From Puffinus mauretanicus (taxonomy: Eukaryota; Chordata; Aves; Procellariiformes; Procellariidae), in contig JAJKFH010002656.1 of the NCBI GenBank assembly GCA_023333565.1, positions 310,001 through 374,000 of the forward strand: 64,000 nucleotides of DNA, given 5' to 3'. This document shows, one piece after another, positions 38,701-52,165 of the stretch (position 1 is the stretch's first letter; each line of letters begins with the position of its first letter). Both the position numbers and the translations under genes were made by a program. Below the pieces are notes generated by a model. It did no database searches and was not told where the DNA came from. It was given only the letters and a program-made list of their open reading frames with translations.

Positions 38701-41204
38701 CTTTTAATCAGCTACCTGAGCTCTGTCTATAGTCACTGGAAAGAAACATCTCCAAAAGCAAATTGCATCTTAGAAGCCATTTTATCTTAGAAACCTGTCT
38801 TTAGATGGGCCGATCCCTTCAGGTGCTTCTCTCTTGTCATTTAGTATTGAGGGAACGACAATATCTATTGTAGACTAGACACCTAAGTTTGGTTAATAGT
38901 AAGTGAGATGTCACAGTAATGAGTAACATACTGCAGAGACCTTTCCTTTGTTGTCTCACATCTAGGCACTAAAACTAGAGCTGACTGAAAAAGGCATGCT
39001 TTATTTCAGGAAGAAACTGCTCCTTCTTTACAAAAGATATTACAGTTCTTGAAAATTCATTTAAAACCAGAATATTTCTTGCACAGAAAGCGACCACTCT
39101 GCTTCTCCTGTTGTTGTAGGACAGCCCTCCAGGCAAATGTAGTGGAAGAAATACAATACAGAAAGTACAACTGACGAAATTTTTGCAGAGGCAATGCAAA
39201 AGACCCAGTGGCAAGATAATCTGTACAGTTGTAGTTTTAATTTCATTTCTTTTAATTATTTTGCCTGTTTAATACACCAAAATATATTTTGGCTCTAATC
39301 ATCTCACAAATAGAAAAGCAACCCACATAAAGCTGAGCCTATAAATTAATGGTTACTCATGTATATCTCAACACCTCCCTCCACTGAGCTTCCACAAACC
39401 ACTCAGTAAAACCTGATGACCTTGGTAAAACCTAATCTAATACAAAACTCAACGTCTACTTAAATAGATTAGTGTTTAAACATTTATGAAAAAAAAAACA
39501 AGCTTTCATAAACCCTGGGGACTTACAGATTCAGCCCTCCATACTGACACAACTGGTGCAACACCCCATAAGGAGTGGGCAGCTCCCAAGCTGTACAAGC
39601 CTGGGACAGATTCACCCTACAAATTGCACGACCCACTCCCATGCCCACAGCAAGGACTCCATTTTCTGTGCTGCTGAGAGCATAGTACAGAGGATGTTCA
39701 CCACCGAATTAACCGCTGGTAGACACTGCTCCACTGAGGACACTGAGTAAGCCCTGTTTATGGCAGTGGTAAATTTGGTGCTCAGACTATAAGCGAAAGG
39801 AATGTAAATAGTAGAAAGCCCAACTTATCTTGACTTGGAAGACACAGGAGAAATGGCTTTGACTGTACAAGGTCCGTGGTACAATTTAGAGACCCAGATT
39901 AATCCAGCATAATTCTGTTCTCTCAGCCTTAAAGATGCAATCAATCAATTAATATTTGTATCTGTATTACCTGGATGCATTACTGAAGAAAAAGAACATT
40001 GTAAAAAAAGTCATCTTTAAAACAACTAAATCTTTAACTACTGAAGGAAGCATGCTGCATGCAGTTACTGAACTTGCTTGGCCAGCAATAAACAAACAGC
40101 AGAAATGCAGGAAAACAGGAGAAATAACCAACTAATACAGGGGTTTTTAAATGCCAGAACCAGAAATACATGTTAGGTGAGAGCAACCTCAAAAATCATA
40201 TCCAGACCTGACACTGGACCTCTTGAAAATGAGTTATGGTTCTTTGGAGGTCTCCCCATGGAGCCAAATGCACACGTCTCACAATTTCTTCTGCCCAAAT
40301 CCTAAACAAAAACCTATCACTTAGCAGATGCTGATGGATGTATAGATGGGGAGAGAGCTGCAATTGCATCAGGAGACACAAAATTACATGCCTTACAGAC
40401 TGGTGGCAGAGAGAAACAGAGGAAGACATTAAAGCCTTTATCTTGCCCATAAGCCTGCCCAACCCTCCCCCATAAACCCATCTCCAATGGGTGGATGTAG
40501 TGGTAAACCTGGACCGACACCACAACCTAGTACCAGTATCAGATAAGCACAGAAAAAAGGACTGGAAAGGGCACCCAGTGCGCTCCCTCCCCAGGGCAGC
40601 GAGCACAGTTCCTGTACTACTCTCGATAGAGTTAACCAGCGATAGTCATTTACTGATCTCCCACGGCTTATCACCCAAAATAATCTGCAAAATGTGGCAC
40701 GGAAATGTATTTATTTTCTGTTCCGATATAAGCACAGCATATGGCACTGCCATTCAAGAGTTCCCAGAAATGCCTGCAGTTATCTTCCCCGGCTTATCAT
40801 TTTTGAGCAAGAAATCACACTTGTCTAATTATTGGTGTCTGGGATTGTGCAAATAAACAAAAATATATACCACCTAAATTTTATCCTAAATGATCTTTTC
40901 GTAACACAACCTAGAGCATTACATTTAGCTAAAGCTACTAAAAAGTAATGTGTGGTGTAGTGAACATGTATTAAGCTCAAATGACCTTTTTTTGCAGGTA
41001 ACTGAAATTAAGAACTCGGAATTAAGACTCTCTTGTATCTGTCCCTTCCTCCTCATCCTACTTAATGCAGGAAATATATACTGTCAGCACCTTAAGGCAG
41101 ACAAGAAGGAACACAAATCAAGCCCCAGCGCCTTTTCTCCTTTATCCCACTTCAGCAAAGGAAGCCTGCACCAGGCTCACTGCTTTCACACTACTGGGGT
41201 TTCT
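35760..41204. other. Unique noncoding DNA, no gene seen
   Basis: No named repeat or gene. The 60-codon plus frame at 37126-37308 and the 136-codon minus frame at 40196-40606 contain no family signature and overlap other frames. Contains the inverted GGATTA pair at 37785-37807. Confidence 0.55.
37785..37807. promoter_or_regulatory. Inverted pair of GGATTA (bicoid/OTX/PITX-type) sites
   Basis: AGGATTAT and its exact reverse complement ATAATCCT flank a 7-nt spacer. GGATTA is the core bound by K50 homeodomains (OTX, CRX, PITX, GSC), and inverted pairs with short spacing are bound by paired-type homeodomain dimers. A further AGATTA lies about 12 bp upstream. The geometry is seen in the sequence; function is inference. 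Confidence 0.35.
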
Positions 41205-41655
41205 GCTAGTCACCAAGTCATAGGGCTGGAAGGCACCACAGGGAGTCATCAATTCCAGCCTCCTGCCCCAAGGAGGACTCCTCTGTACCTGTGTTACTCC
41301 CCATAGACTGTCTCAAAACTCTTCCTAGAGGCCTCCAGCAAGGAAGAGTCCATGACACCCGAACAATATTTTCCAGTCATTTACCATCGTTGCCTTTGGG
41401 AAAGCTTTTCAAGTATTTTATCCAAATTTGCCCAATTGCAATTTAAGCCCATTTTTCTCCTATCCTTGGTTTTGATGAGTAAACGATTTTCTTCCTCTCT
41501 GCCTATTTGGAAGCTATTACACTATGGGCCCTCAAGTCTTCTCTTCTCTAGACCAAACAAGCCCAGTCAACCCAACCTCAGCCCTCCTGCACCATGGAGG
41601 GTCCAGGCACCCCTCTTGCTTTACTTAGTTGACCTCTTTCTGAAGGCATAGTGAC
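41205..41655 (-). mobile_element. Ancient CR1 (amniote CR1/L3-like) 3' region, antisense
   Basis: On the plus strand the order of landmarks matches the reverse complement of an old amniote CR1: a 3' terminus with TCATAGGGCTGGAAGG, the CCTGCCCCAAGGAGGA stretch, GCAATTTAAGCCCATTT, then TCTTCTCTTCTCTAGACC with AACAAGCCCAGT. These encode, on the minus strand, the degraded ORF2 end (the FSLEK-like region). Divergence is heavy and small indels interrupt every frame; the plus-strand frames here (40950-41306, 41352-41651) are shadows. It is much older than the three plus-strand copies. Assignment to L3 versus an old avian CR1 family needs alignment. Confidence 0.85.
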
Positions 41656-43208
41656 AGTCTGTGATAGTGTTGGTTACGACTTTCAGGTTTGAACCAAAAC
41701 CAGAATCAAACCTACTCCTCTGCTCATTTTGATGTCAGATCTGTTATACGCTCTTTTACATTGAAATACTGGCAGAGTAAGCCTTTTACCCTCGTATTTT
41801 CACACTATACTGCCACAACAGAATCTACGTGGTCTGGAGGACCACTCTGACAAGCAGAATAAACAGTTTCCAACAAAAAAATAAGGTAGTCTGAACTTTT
41901 AAAGAACTACAAAACCTGGCAACTTCTTCATAGATAAGTTATTTTGGGCTCTACAGGAAACTTCTATGCAATGCCAATCCACTGAGAGCTGCCTCTCCTA
42001 AAGTTGTGGCTAACTCAATCCCTGGTGTAACTCCTGGATTTACACCAGAGATTAATTTTACTCTAGAAGTTAAGGATGGATAGATGGTTCCTTCAGCAGC
42101 CAAAAAAAAAAAAATCAGATTTCTCACTTCACAGCTCAGAGCTAGTTGTTGAGCTTCCTGCCTTTTGCTGAAAACAGCCACTGAAGTCTGACTAATCTGG
42201 ACCCATTTCCATTGCCTTTCTATCCACTAGTGACAAATAAACTTCTTCATTTGCAAGTTCTCTGTAAAGCGTAGAGCTGATGGACAAGAATGAACTGTCA
42301 GTGTCTCTACTGGAGCAAAAGAATTCATCAGTCCTGCTAGGACTCTTTTATTCGAGTTAATCAAAAGCATGGTAACATCTTAAACTCCAAGAGTCTGACT
42401 CAGAAGCTTCCAGAGCTTCCCAAAAATGATTCTGATCAATGGACCAGGTTAATCAAAGAACGGAGGAAGATTCACAGCTTGCCGCTCAATTACAAGGGTG
42501 ATTCACTTCTAAGGGTACAAGGCCTTAAAATGGAAATAATCCGAGCAAAGGAAAGGAGCAAATCAAAGCTCTTGGAAGAGTCCTACCAGTGCAGAAGCAG
42601 GGTAAAGACAAGAGTTATTTTTACTCACTTCTAACTCCCGCCCCATAAAAATTGAATGTAACTCAAACAGAGGGAGAAGCGTTTAAATGAAGACCTAGGT
42701 TTGTAGCACCTCCTGACAGAAATGTAAGGTAACTCAAATTACGGTGGTGTCCAGCCATCCCACCAGCCCTCGATGCAAGGGCAGGCAGTAACGCAGAGGC
42801 ACCGGCACGCTCTCGCACCGTGCAGCTGAGCCCCTAGAAAGCACAGCCTGGCTGCCTGGAGCTTCTTACACTTCTTTGACTTTTTAAAGATTACATACAG
42901 GGTTTGAGGGCCTGTTTCATCAGCCGGGCAATGATCTGCCTTTGTTGCTGAGCTCGCTAGGCTTTTAAAGTTGAGCATTCTTTAAAAAACTTCTCAGAAA
43001 GGTAAGATTTGGAGACTGAAAGGAAACTCTAAGCCGGTGTCCTGCTTTTCTCTCCTCTCCCACTCCCTGGAGCTCTTCTGTCGGAGACTGTATGTGTCTC
43101 CATTTGTCTTCAATCCTGTTTTTCTGGTGCTTCTGATTGCCACTTATGCACATACAGGTCTCTCTTAGGCTAACTAGTGGGGTCCTGCTGAGGAAAGTCT
43201 TTACTTTT

Positions 43209-43245
43209 AAAAAAAAAAAAAAAAAAAGGAAAAAGAAAAGAAAAC
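43209..43245. repeat. Poly-A run with A/G extension
   Basis: About 19 A residues followed by an A-rich stretch interrupted by G. Simple repeat. Confidence 0.9.
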
Positions 43246-44507
43246 CAGAGTCAGAACAAAGCACTTGTTTAACTTGAAGCCCAAAGTGCCTTTCTTTTCT
43301 CATACTGTATGTACTATTGTTAACTTTTATCAGAGGAACAGATATTTCAGGAATCACTTCAGAGTTACCACCACAATGATTGATGACCGGTCAAAAGAAA
43401 CATCCAGAAAGCAATAAGCTGTAAAAAGGGGAATGCACTGAGCCCGGTTCAGGATTGCCTAGCTGTGCCTTTCAAATTTCTTTCATCACATCTGTGACTG
43501 TAAGCACTGCAGGGTGAGAACAGGCAAAGGACTTTGTGGAATATTTGGAGGTGCTGATAGGTAATCCGTATTGCCATTGATACCAACCCGAGGATAAAAG
43601 ATTTAAAGAAATGGAAACACAAGGACTTGGGGGGGTTGTGAAAGAAAAAAAGAGCAAGAACAGCAAGATTTATGTAAACCCATTGGGAGTGCACTGGAAA
43701 TCTCTTTGATGAAAGATTGAGATTGCTTTGAAAGAGACTTTATTGAAGAAAAAAGCAAGTGTTGTGTACAGGGAGAAAGGTTAGCTGGGTCACTTATCAG
43801 TCTGTCCTGATTTTCCCTGTTCTTACCCTGAAATTGTGCACATGCCATACAAGTCTCTCATACCCCAAATCTTGCTCTGAAGTGAAACATCACGCAAAAG
43901 GGGAAACTTTTTGGAATTTGATTAACTTGGGCTGCTGTTAGTGTCAAAGCCCAAGGCAGTTTATGTATGGGAGGATGGAGGGGGGGAAAAAAGACCACAG
44001 CACAAAAGCGACTAAGCTTATATGGGGAGCATGTACACAAACATGTCTCACAACAAAAGCCTATGCTGTCAATGGGATGCTGGTACTTACAGAGCCAAGA
44101 CTCAGCCCAATACCAGCTAAGCTTTTGCATGCTACCTACCTATATATTCCTTCCACGATCCCAATACAGGTGGTTTATTTTTTCCCCCCCAGACTTCCTC
44201 CTGTTTTGGGTACAGTAAGAACCTTTTTCATTCTGAACTAGAAGATACAGAATTAAGTTCTGACTAGAAATGCCTGCCAGTGAGTGTGGCTGACCAGCTG
44301 CTATGTGCCATTGGTTCCCATTACGGCCACGGATAGCCATAATCCAACCCAAGTGGCCAGCATCCTTTGGAAAAAAGGACACACTATATAAGTGTAAGCC
44401 CTCAGTGTTATCTTTGGTAAGCTAGTCCCTTTGGGTTTTGCAGGAAAAGATTAAGAATATTTCCTCTAACATAGGCAATTATGGCTTTAAGAACATGGGC
44501 CAAACTG

Positions 44508-44530
44508 TTAGAAGTTTTTAAAACTTCTAA
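44508..44530. repeat. Perfect 11-bp inverted repeat, 1-nt centre
   Basis: TTAGAAGTTTT and AAAACTTCTAA are exact reverse complements around a single T. It could extrude as a short cruciform. Chance expectation for an arm this long with such a short loop in 64 kb is below one. Confidence 0.9.
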
Positions 44531-47500
44531 AGGTACAGAAAAGCAGAGAAACGTGCACCATCAGCTATGAAAGCAATAATGGAACTTTGATAGTGTAAGC
44601 CAGACATATCTGAATTTGGGTGTTTAACATCCCCCAAGACTTTAATTCTCATCTTTTTTGGTGTACATGTCATGCAGAAGCACAAAGAACTTAGTGTTTC
44701 TTATATTTTCTCACTGCAGATCAGTGTACTGTTCATGAGAGGCAGGTACACTTCTTTGCCCTGGTTCTCTTCCCTTTATGCTAGTAATTGTTGGAGGTTT
44801 GTGCTGAAAGACACAATAACCTGCGACACTGGCTTTCAGCAATTTTGAGGCTCTTCTGCCACCTACACCAGCTTCCTGAGATAGCAAGCAAGCATCTCAA
44901 ATCAAACAATGTAGAACCTAGAAAAACTTCACACCGCTATCAAAACTTAAAGCTGTCTGGCACTTGAAGGTAATTTGATCCATTTGCTGCACTACTAAGC
45001 TCATCCAAAAAGAATCAATTACGTCTCCACCCTGCCTACTCCACTAAATCTCTCACTAGATTTGCAGAGATGATTTTCAACATAAATACATTGCAAAAGA
45101 GAGCATAGGTTGAAGTCATGTCATTCTGTGATAAGCATGGGAACCTGTTTCTACAAACAGGTCATACGCAGAGATGTATACTGACTTCTGCAGATCCCGC
45201 TGAGAAATCAGTAGTTTTTCAGCCAAACACGACCATTCTACCAACAAAAATGGAAGTATAGCAATTGATCCTTATGACAAAGCAAGACGACCCAGCTTCC
45301 ATGAAGATGGCTGCAGGGATATGAACTTCACCTGGATTTAGGTTTTACTCCCTTAAGAGTTAGGTTGGTAGAGTGTGCCAGCAAAAAGCACAAATCCACT
45401 TGCATACAACTCAGCATGAGATAATTTTTTCCCTGTACAGCTCAGAACTGCTTGCCTTCTTCATTATTTGGCCTGTATGCATGTGATGTTATGTTTAAAA
45501 AGAAAGAAAATCTTCCTCACCAAGACTGGCAGAAAAGTGCCGATAGGAAGTTTGGTTTAGCTTCTCTTTATTTGGCAATATTTCTCTACTGACAAATCAG
45601 GACACCTTCCCCCTGTTGTTTGCTATCAGTGTCTCCACCAACCTACAACTATAGTCCCAACTTATCAGCAGACAGTACAGCACAAGAGGAAAGCTCAGGA
45701 GGTTCTCCCTCACTGCCAGACTTCTCATTAGATACAGTAAATTTACATTTTCTTCTGATTTACTGCACTATTAAAACCAATATGAGAAACTTCCTGTTCT
45801 TAGCAATTTGTCTGATACACCTACAACAATGTCAAACATGATGTAACACCACCTTAAAGCAAGTGCCAATCATGAATGTAATCCTGACACTGCTGAATTC
45901 AGTAGCAGAAGTCGGTAGAAGCAAGTCTAGTCAAATCCTTTCACACCAACTTCAATGGAATTGGCCTCTTGCTGCTATGAAGAGAACTGTGTTCTACAAG
46001 AAGCATGGCCACCAGTATCCATCCAGGACAGCAGGAGCCCGTGGTACAGCACAGAGAGAGCCAGGCGATGCAGTAAGTGAGTCAGCAGGATTTACCCCAC
46101 TTGTTAAAGAGAATTGCTCTCTGATACAAAGATGCTGCTTCTAAGTGCAGGTATCTCTGTGAGGTACCATACTGTACTTTTGAAGCACACCAAAAGACAT
46201 TCAAGGCAAAAAGTAGAGCCCATGCGGTAATCGGATGAATCTCTCTCTCGCAGCAAAGTCTTCATTTGTTCAGCTGACTACATTGCTATCTTTTAGCACG
46301 ACTTCTGTGAGATTTTTGCCCCATCTCAGGCAGACTGAGGAAGGGCAGGTACAGGTTAAGCAACATTGGCCATGCTGCTGCTCCTGCACTCTGCACAGGT
46401 CAGCAGCACTGCCTACCAGTTCGTGAAGAGCCAGCCCCCATCATCTGCTCTCTCAGCAAACAGGAAAGAAAAAAAAAGTGCAAGCTGCACTAGGGAAAGG
46501 TTGCAAAGCAACCACCACTTCTGCATAGGAATCTGTGTCTTGCAATGATCCTACCCAGGAGAATGGCTGAAGAACAACAATCCAGCCCTCACAGTATTAC
46601 GCAAAGAGACACCAAAGGATAGTTTGACCACAGATACTTATATGTAAAATAAAAATTGTGCCTTAGAGAGCCTCATTTTTGTTTGCAAGTCATAGTTATC
46701 AAACACTCATTTTTCACAAAGATGCATCTCTGCCTAACTCACTGAGGCTGATTAGCATCAGGATGAAACAGGTGGGCTCGAAATCCCAACCACTCTTTGG
46801 TGGGCGTCTCTGAGGACTTCAAACAGGGTTTGGAGATGAGAGTGAGAGAAGCTTAAAAAGACACTCTGAAGACCCAGAGCTGCATGTGATCAAAAACAAA
46901 CTTTGTTTAGAAATTCCTCCTGATCCTCAGAAATCTCTCCGTCATCCAAAACAAGAGCTCGCAATGCCAAATGATCTTCTTGATGCTCACCAGTCCCTGG
47001 GTTTTCTAAAAATTGCAGGCATATCAAGATAAACAGTGTGGTAACTTGCATTCACATCATGCATTTATGGTGCTCTAGTTTGAATGGCCTATTGTAAATA
47101 TGCTAAATTGTACTATGAGAGTACATTTCTGAAAACACACACAAAACCCAAGTAACTGGGATCTGAGGTTGCCCCTTAAGAAAGATTAGAGAAAAATATG
47201 CTTCTGCAAACAAAGGTCCGAGTACAGTAGTTGATTCTCAGCAGCATTACTGCGCATCCCCTTACACTCTCTGTACAGCTGTGCCCATATCTGCATCAGC
47301 TCATTTCAAGTCCTTTTTCCAGTTCACTCTTGCCTTCTTCTCTGAGACCACCCATATGTAGCAGAAGCCAGCCCTCTTCACTGGACACATGATCCAGAGG
47401 CTTTTCTGCACAGCCACACAATTCCTCCACCCCATTCCCCCAAAGACAAACAGAAAGGGTAAATCAGTCCAAGAGGTAATTTTAAAACCAAACAGCTTGG

Positions 47501-48548
47501 AAATTATTTCACTGTTAGACCCAGGTTTGAAGGTCACCTTTATATTACCTTTAATGCTTGCAAGACAAAAAAAAGAAAGGTTTCAGAGGTTCTAAGTGCT
47601 TACAACTGTCCGTGGTCTGTAACGTGTAACATCTGTGCCTTCTCTCTCTCTGTGCAACTAGAGATGAGCTACCACATGTAAGTGAGGCAGGGTAATAAAT
47701 GCATTAGCAACACATCTACCTTTGAGAGGGCATTGTTCCTTGTATTTCCAGCTTGCATTAATACATCTCTCTTGCTCAGTTCACATAGTTCTTTCACAGA
47801 GAGATATCATTAGCTTTTCAAGAGACACAAAACAGAAGGGCATGCCTTTGAACTTGGATCAGTTCAGCGATATAAAGCATTATCCAGTAATAATCCAGGT
47901 TTTTCTGAAACCTCAAGAGATCCAACAACTGCTATTACATGCAGCTGCTTAGCAGAGAATACCAGGCAACATTTACACCTTAACAAATCATTATGTGCAT
48001 TTTCCACCTTCTGCATGATTCTCCACTGAGTCACATTCTTTTTAAAAATTGCAGCTTTCCAGTTGCAGACAAATTTTGATTACACCAGCCAATACCACTA
48101 ACGTAATACCTACCAAGGAAAACACAGACAGACTCGCGAAGGCACCTTACAAGAGCTCCTGAAGCATGATTCCAAGTCATGCCCTGGGTTCACGCTACCG
48201 GCTGCTGCCACTGAGCCCAGCAACAAGCGGATACAATTCCCTGCTTTCCGACACAAACCACTACATGCCTTCACGGTGAGGGGCTGATGGGTCACCCAAG
48301 CCCAGGCAGGCAAAGACTGAATAGGAACGAGCAAATTTAGATCAGCTGGATGGGGTCCTTAAGGCTGCTATTACATTTGTTGCAGAGGATAAGCCACTGA
48401 AAAAAAGCTCTTGGTGTATCTCGCAGCAGGCAGATAGCCTTCAGCTGTGGGAGGCATTAACATCTAGCCATTGAAAGCAACGGAGCCATAACAATTTACA
48501 GCGCTCTGCCCACAGGCCTGGGGCTTCTTGCAGGGTTATGTCCCAGAC

Positions 48549-48567
48549 TTTTTTTTTTTTTTTTTTT
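48549..48567. repeat. Poly-T run
   Basis: Nineteen T residues; simple repeat. Confidence 0.9.
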
Positions 48568-51500
48568 AAGAGGTCCATTACTGCTTAGTGATGAAAAGCA
48601 AGGGTAAATGAGTTGTATTAATATAAAAACATTAAAGTGATAACACATGCAGATAACAAGTGCTGATTTGAATTATAGTCATGTGTACAGCAAATGAAAT
48701 TTTTTTGTATATATTGATTAGCATGCTTAAGAAATGCTTAAAAAATAGTGAAATGTGAAATAGATTAAGTTTTAAAAGACACATCAGCAGCTGCAATTCC
48801 TCAGAGCTTCCCCAAGTATGAAGTTTCTAGATATCTGCTTCAACTATGCACTGCAAGATAAACAATGTAAATAGATACTTCGCTTTTCTGAAGTAAAAAG
48901 AATTGATCAGCTTGATTTCTGCTGAAGTAAGCCTGCAAGATTTTTTCACTGCCACCAATCAGGAAAAAGCACATTAAGGTTAACAAGTGTTATGCTCACT
49001 AATCTTAATCTAAACTAAGAGTCAACAAGACAGATCCACATATTCTCAGAAGGATTTAGATGTAAATATGAGCTTCATTGCTAAAACAAATTAGACATTA
49101 GCTCAAATACCTGCAGGATCTCTTTTCTTTACTAGTCAGACTAGAAAGATGCTCAGAAAAGATATAAATTTGTACTCACTTTGTCAAAAGTCCTCTTTTC
49201 TGCTTCACAGCCTACCTACTGATAAAATCCTCTGTAACCTGCTGGTTCATTAAAAAAAAAAAAAATCTTAGACTCAGTTTATGCCATCCATCCTTCTTCT
49301 GCTATGCGAATTCAAACTGGTGCAAGTTTGCACTCCCCTATTAAAAAAGCATTCCATTAGACTCCCAGGAATCTGAGGGTAGAGCACACCATTGCAAGGA
49401 TTTAAATTAATGCACCTCAAGGAAATTACTGTGCTTTCCCTGGATGCTACAAGTCTCAGCTAAAAGGCAGCAATTTATAACAGGAATGTTTCCAACATGA
49501 TTGTATACCGGGAAGCATGTTAATATAAATCCCAAGATTTTTTTTTTTAAATCGTGCTGGAAAGCTGTACTTTTAGGCTTACCTGTTTTATTTCCTCTTT
49601 GCAATGAACTGGGAGCACGCAAGGTCAGGCACTGCTTCTCAGGAGTAAATGGTTGCTAAGCTTGACCTGATCATTTATGGTTGTGACCACACCTGGAAGC
49701 TGTTACCTAGATTGGTCTCTCTTCAACATTTTTTTTTTTCCTTGCAGTAAGTCTTTCTTTTTTTTTAACTTATCATTTATATGAAGCTTTGGAAAAAAAA
49801 TTAAAACTGTTGGTTTAAAAGGACTAAACTGCATTACTAATACAGAAATGTAGCTTACCTTGAACAACCTACACATCTGAAAATAAGAGTTCCTTGTATT
49901 CAAAGAACTTTTGAAAAAAAAAAAGGAAAGTATGAATTTTATAGCGGACTCAATTCCATTCTCATTTCCTTATGGGATGTGCTTACTCTGGACTAGAAAT
50001 TGGGATTCATCTGATCAGATTTAAATCTCTGTATCTGACTTGGTTGTCAAGGCTCCTTTAATAATTAATGAAAACTAAAGTGGCACTTCTAGGGCACAAT
50101 TAATCTCATACTAAAGCAGGCATCTGAAGAAAGTTAAGTGAAGAACACCTATTTCTCTTGGGAAAGGCAAGCTGACTAACTCAAATGTAGACAATTGCCT
50201 TGTACGTGCATAAAGCTAATAAAATTAATTCCACTCAGATATGATCTGTGGTGTACAAAGCGTTGCTTACGAACTCTAATAAAAAAGCCCACAGTGTGGA
50301 ACAGCTGTTCTACGCTGTTTATCCACAATAGTTATTCAGGCCCATTCTAAATAGAAATGGGAGTCACTGCTTTATGCATTAAACCATCTGTTCTCCCTAC
50401 TCTGGGTAACTTGAAGCTCTTCTTATATTTTAGAAGAGGGGAGATGCCTAGATGAATAACTCAAGGAGAAGACAACAGGCATACAGTGTCCTAATAGCTG
50501 ATCTCAGGAACTTTGTTTCAAGAAAAACAGCATGTGGTTGGTGCCCTGTGGATGGTCGTGCTCTGGCACCGGGTGGCTTCTGGTACTTCTGAGTCTCAGT
50601 ATGCTCAGAAAGTTTCCCAGGCTTCCAAGAGTAAATCCAGAGGAAATCATTTCGGTGTGAGGATGTGAAATTATTAGCTCAGTGAGGTTACCACCAGCCA
50701 GTAGCTGGACGGTATTTCCAAACGGAACACCACAGAAGGTGAATCACAGATGTGCTGCTCTAACTGCTGCTCAGTAAAGCTTTCCTCAGTTCGGCATTCC
50801 TTTTGTATGATAGAAACTATAGACTGAGACAAGTACTTTATACTCCTTTTTATACTAATTTTATTTGGGAGGTTGGGAGAGGAAATAATGTGAGCTATAT
50901 GCCAAAGATTATGCAGCTGCAATTTGATGTTTTCAGACTCTAGTCAGAAGAATCCCAAGGAAAGACTTGTGGGCCTGACAACAACAGGGAAGTGTGAGAA
51001 GTAGAATGCATTATAAAAGTTTGGGGAAAAACATGATTCAGTAGAAAACGATGCCGCACAGTTAGTATGGGCTTTAAGGAGAAATTATGGAGCAAAGTAA
51101 TGTTCATATTGGATTTGTTTACCCACAGTATTTCAGAGTTTTGTATCAACAATAAGAGAATAGAACCAGTGAGTTTCCTGCATTGTAATGTCTGTGCTTT
51201 TTGGCAAATTAATTTTTGAAGATATTTTACATAGATCCCACTTTTTTCTTCTACTCCTACAACTATGAGCTTATTCTGCACGTGGGCTCTTTTTGCAATA
51301 CCCTGCAACAAGAAGTATAAATACAGATGTAGCAAAAATGGAAGCACCATCTTCACACCTTCACAACAAGAAGAGAGAGATTTTTGACCGATGTCCAAAA
51401 GGCTGTGCTACCACGCACCCCAGAATTGAGCCCAAATCACATCTGCATTGCTTCCGTAACGTTATATCTACGCATCAACATCATGTTATCACTGTGGGGA

Positions 51501-51660
51501 AAGTGTTTGCTTTTTCCCCTGTAATGATAACAGAACTTTCTTCCTAATTCATTCTGGAGATTTGAGTACTGCAGGAAGGGGATGCTGTTCTCTGTGGCTG
51601 GCTGTGAGACACACAGGGACTCTCCACATTATGCTATGAGGACAGGGGTCACTTGCATTA

Positions 51661-52100
51661 CTTACAGTGTCTGTAGTTTACACTTTTCGATTAGGAGGTA
51701 ATCAGCAGGCCATTATGAGTAAAAATTGTTGGAATGACCTTTGGACTGTTTTTTATCTGGTGAATCCCCAGGGGCAGCTTGACTGAAGGAATGACAGGAG
51801 AATGAGCTGAGCTAGGCCCATGATAAATAAGAACAATTATCACACTTATTATCTGATAAATAATGTATCATGATTTGCCATTAATCTATCACAAAACACC
51901 TACTTCAGGAAAAAGCCTGCAGCCTGGCTTCCTTTTATGCATCCCCGCTTAGTGTCAGGTATTTGTGCTAAAGGAACATAAAAGGAGTGTTTACTTAGAA
52001 GCAGAGAGCCGCCTCTGCATCCTTGATCATTTCAATCAGGGAGGATGAATTACGGCCCTCATAGAAGCAACAAATTGATTCTTCTGACTCACTGCTGCAT
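51661..52100. promoter_or_regulatory. Candidate enhancer: DR1, GATA, forkhead and AP-1 sites
   Basis: A dense set of good matches to known binding motifs sits in about 440 bp without repeats or coding potential. On the minus strand 51735-51747 reads AGTCCAAAGGTCA, a DR1 element of the type bound by HNF4, COUP-TF and RXR heterodimers. GATA cores occur at 51752-51757, 51821-51826, 51838-51843 and as a near-palindrome TTATCTGATAA at 51849-51859. TGTTTACTTA at 51988-51997 is an exact forkhead (FOXA-type) site, and TGACTCA at 52085-52091 an AP-1 site. The DR1, GATA and FOXA combination is typical of liver and gut enhancers. Motifs are seen; enhancer role and tissue are inferred. Confidence 0.4.
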
Positions 52101-52165
52101 GTTTAAGTATCAGAGACCCATCACAGGAAAAGGTACTAAACACTCTGACCCTCTAGCTCAGAAAA

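Larger units (their letters stand above)
41656..51660. other. Unique A/T-rich noncoding DNA, no gene seen
   Basis: Ten kilobases with only simple repeats and short random frames. The largest, a 152-codon minus frame at 50940-51398 and a 130-codon minus frame at 42965-43357, show no known motif; the latter crosses a poly-A/T run. No transposon body was recognised. Confidence 0.55.

Noticed and set aside
40196..40606. 136-codon minus-strand frame
   Set aside because: Two further minus-strand frames overlap it in other phases; no motif.
50940..51398. 152-codon minus-strand frame with hydrophobic segments
   Set aside because: Hydrophobic stretches come from T-rich codons; no family resemblance.
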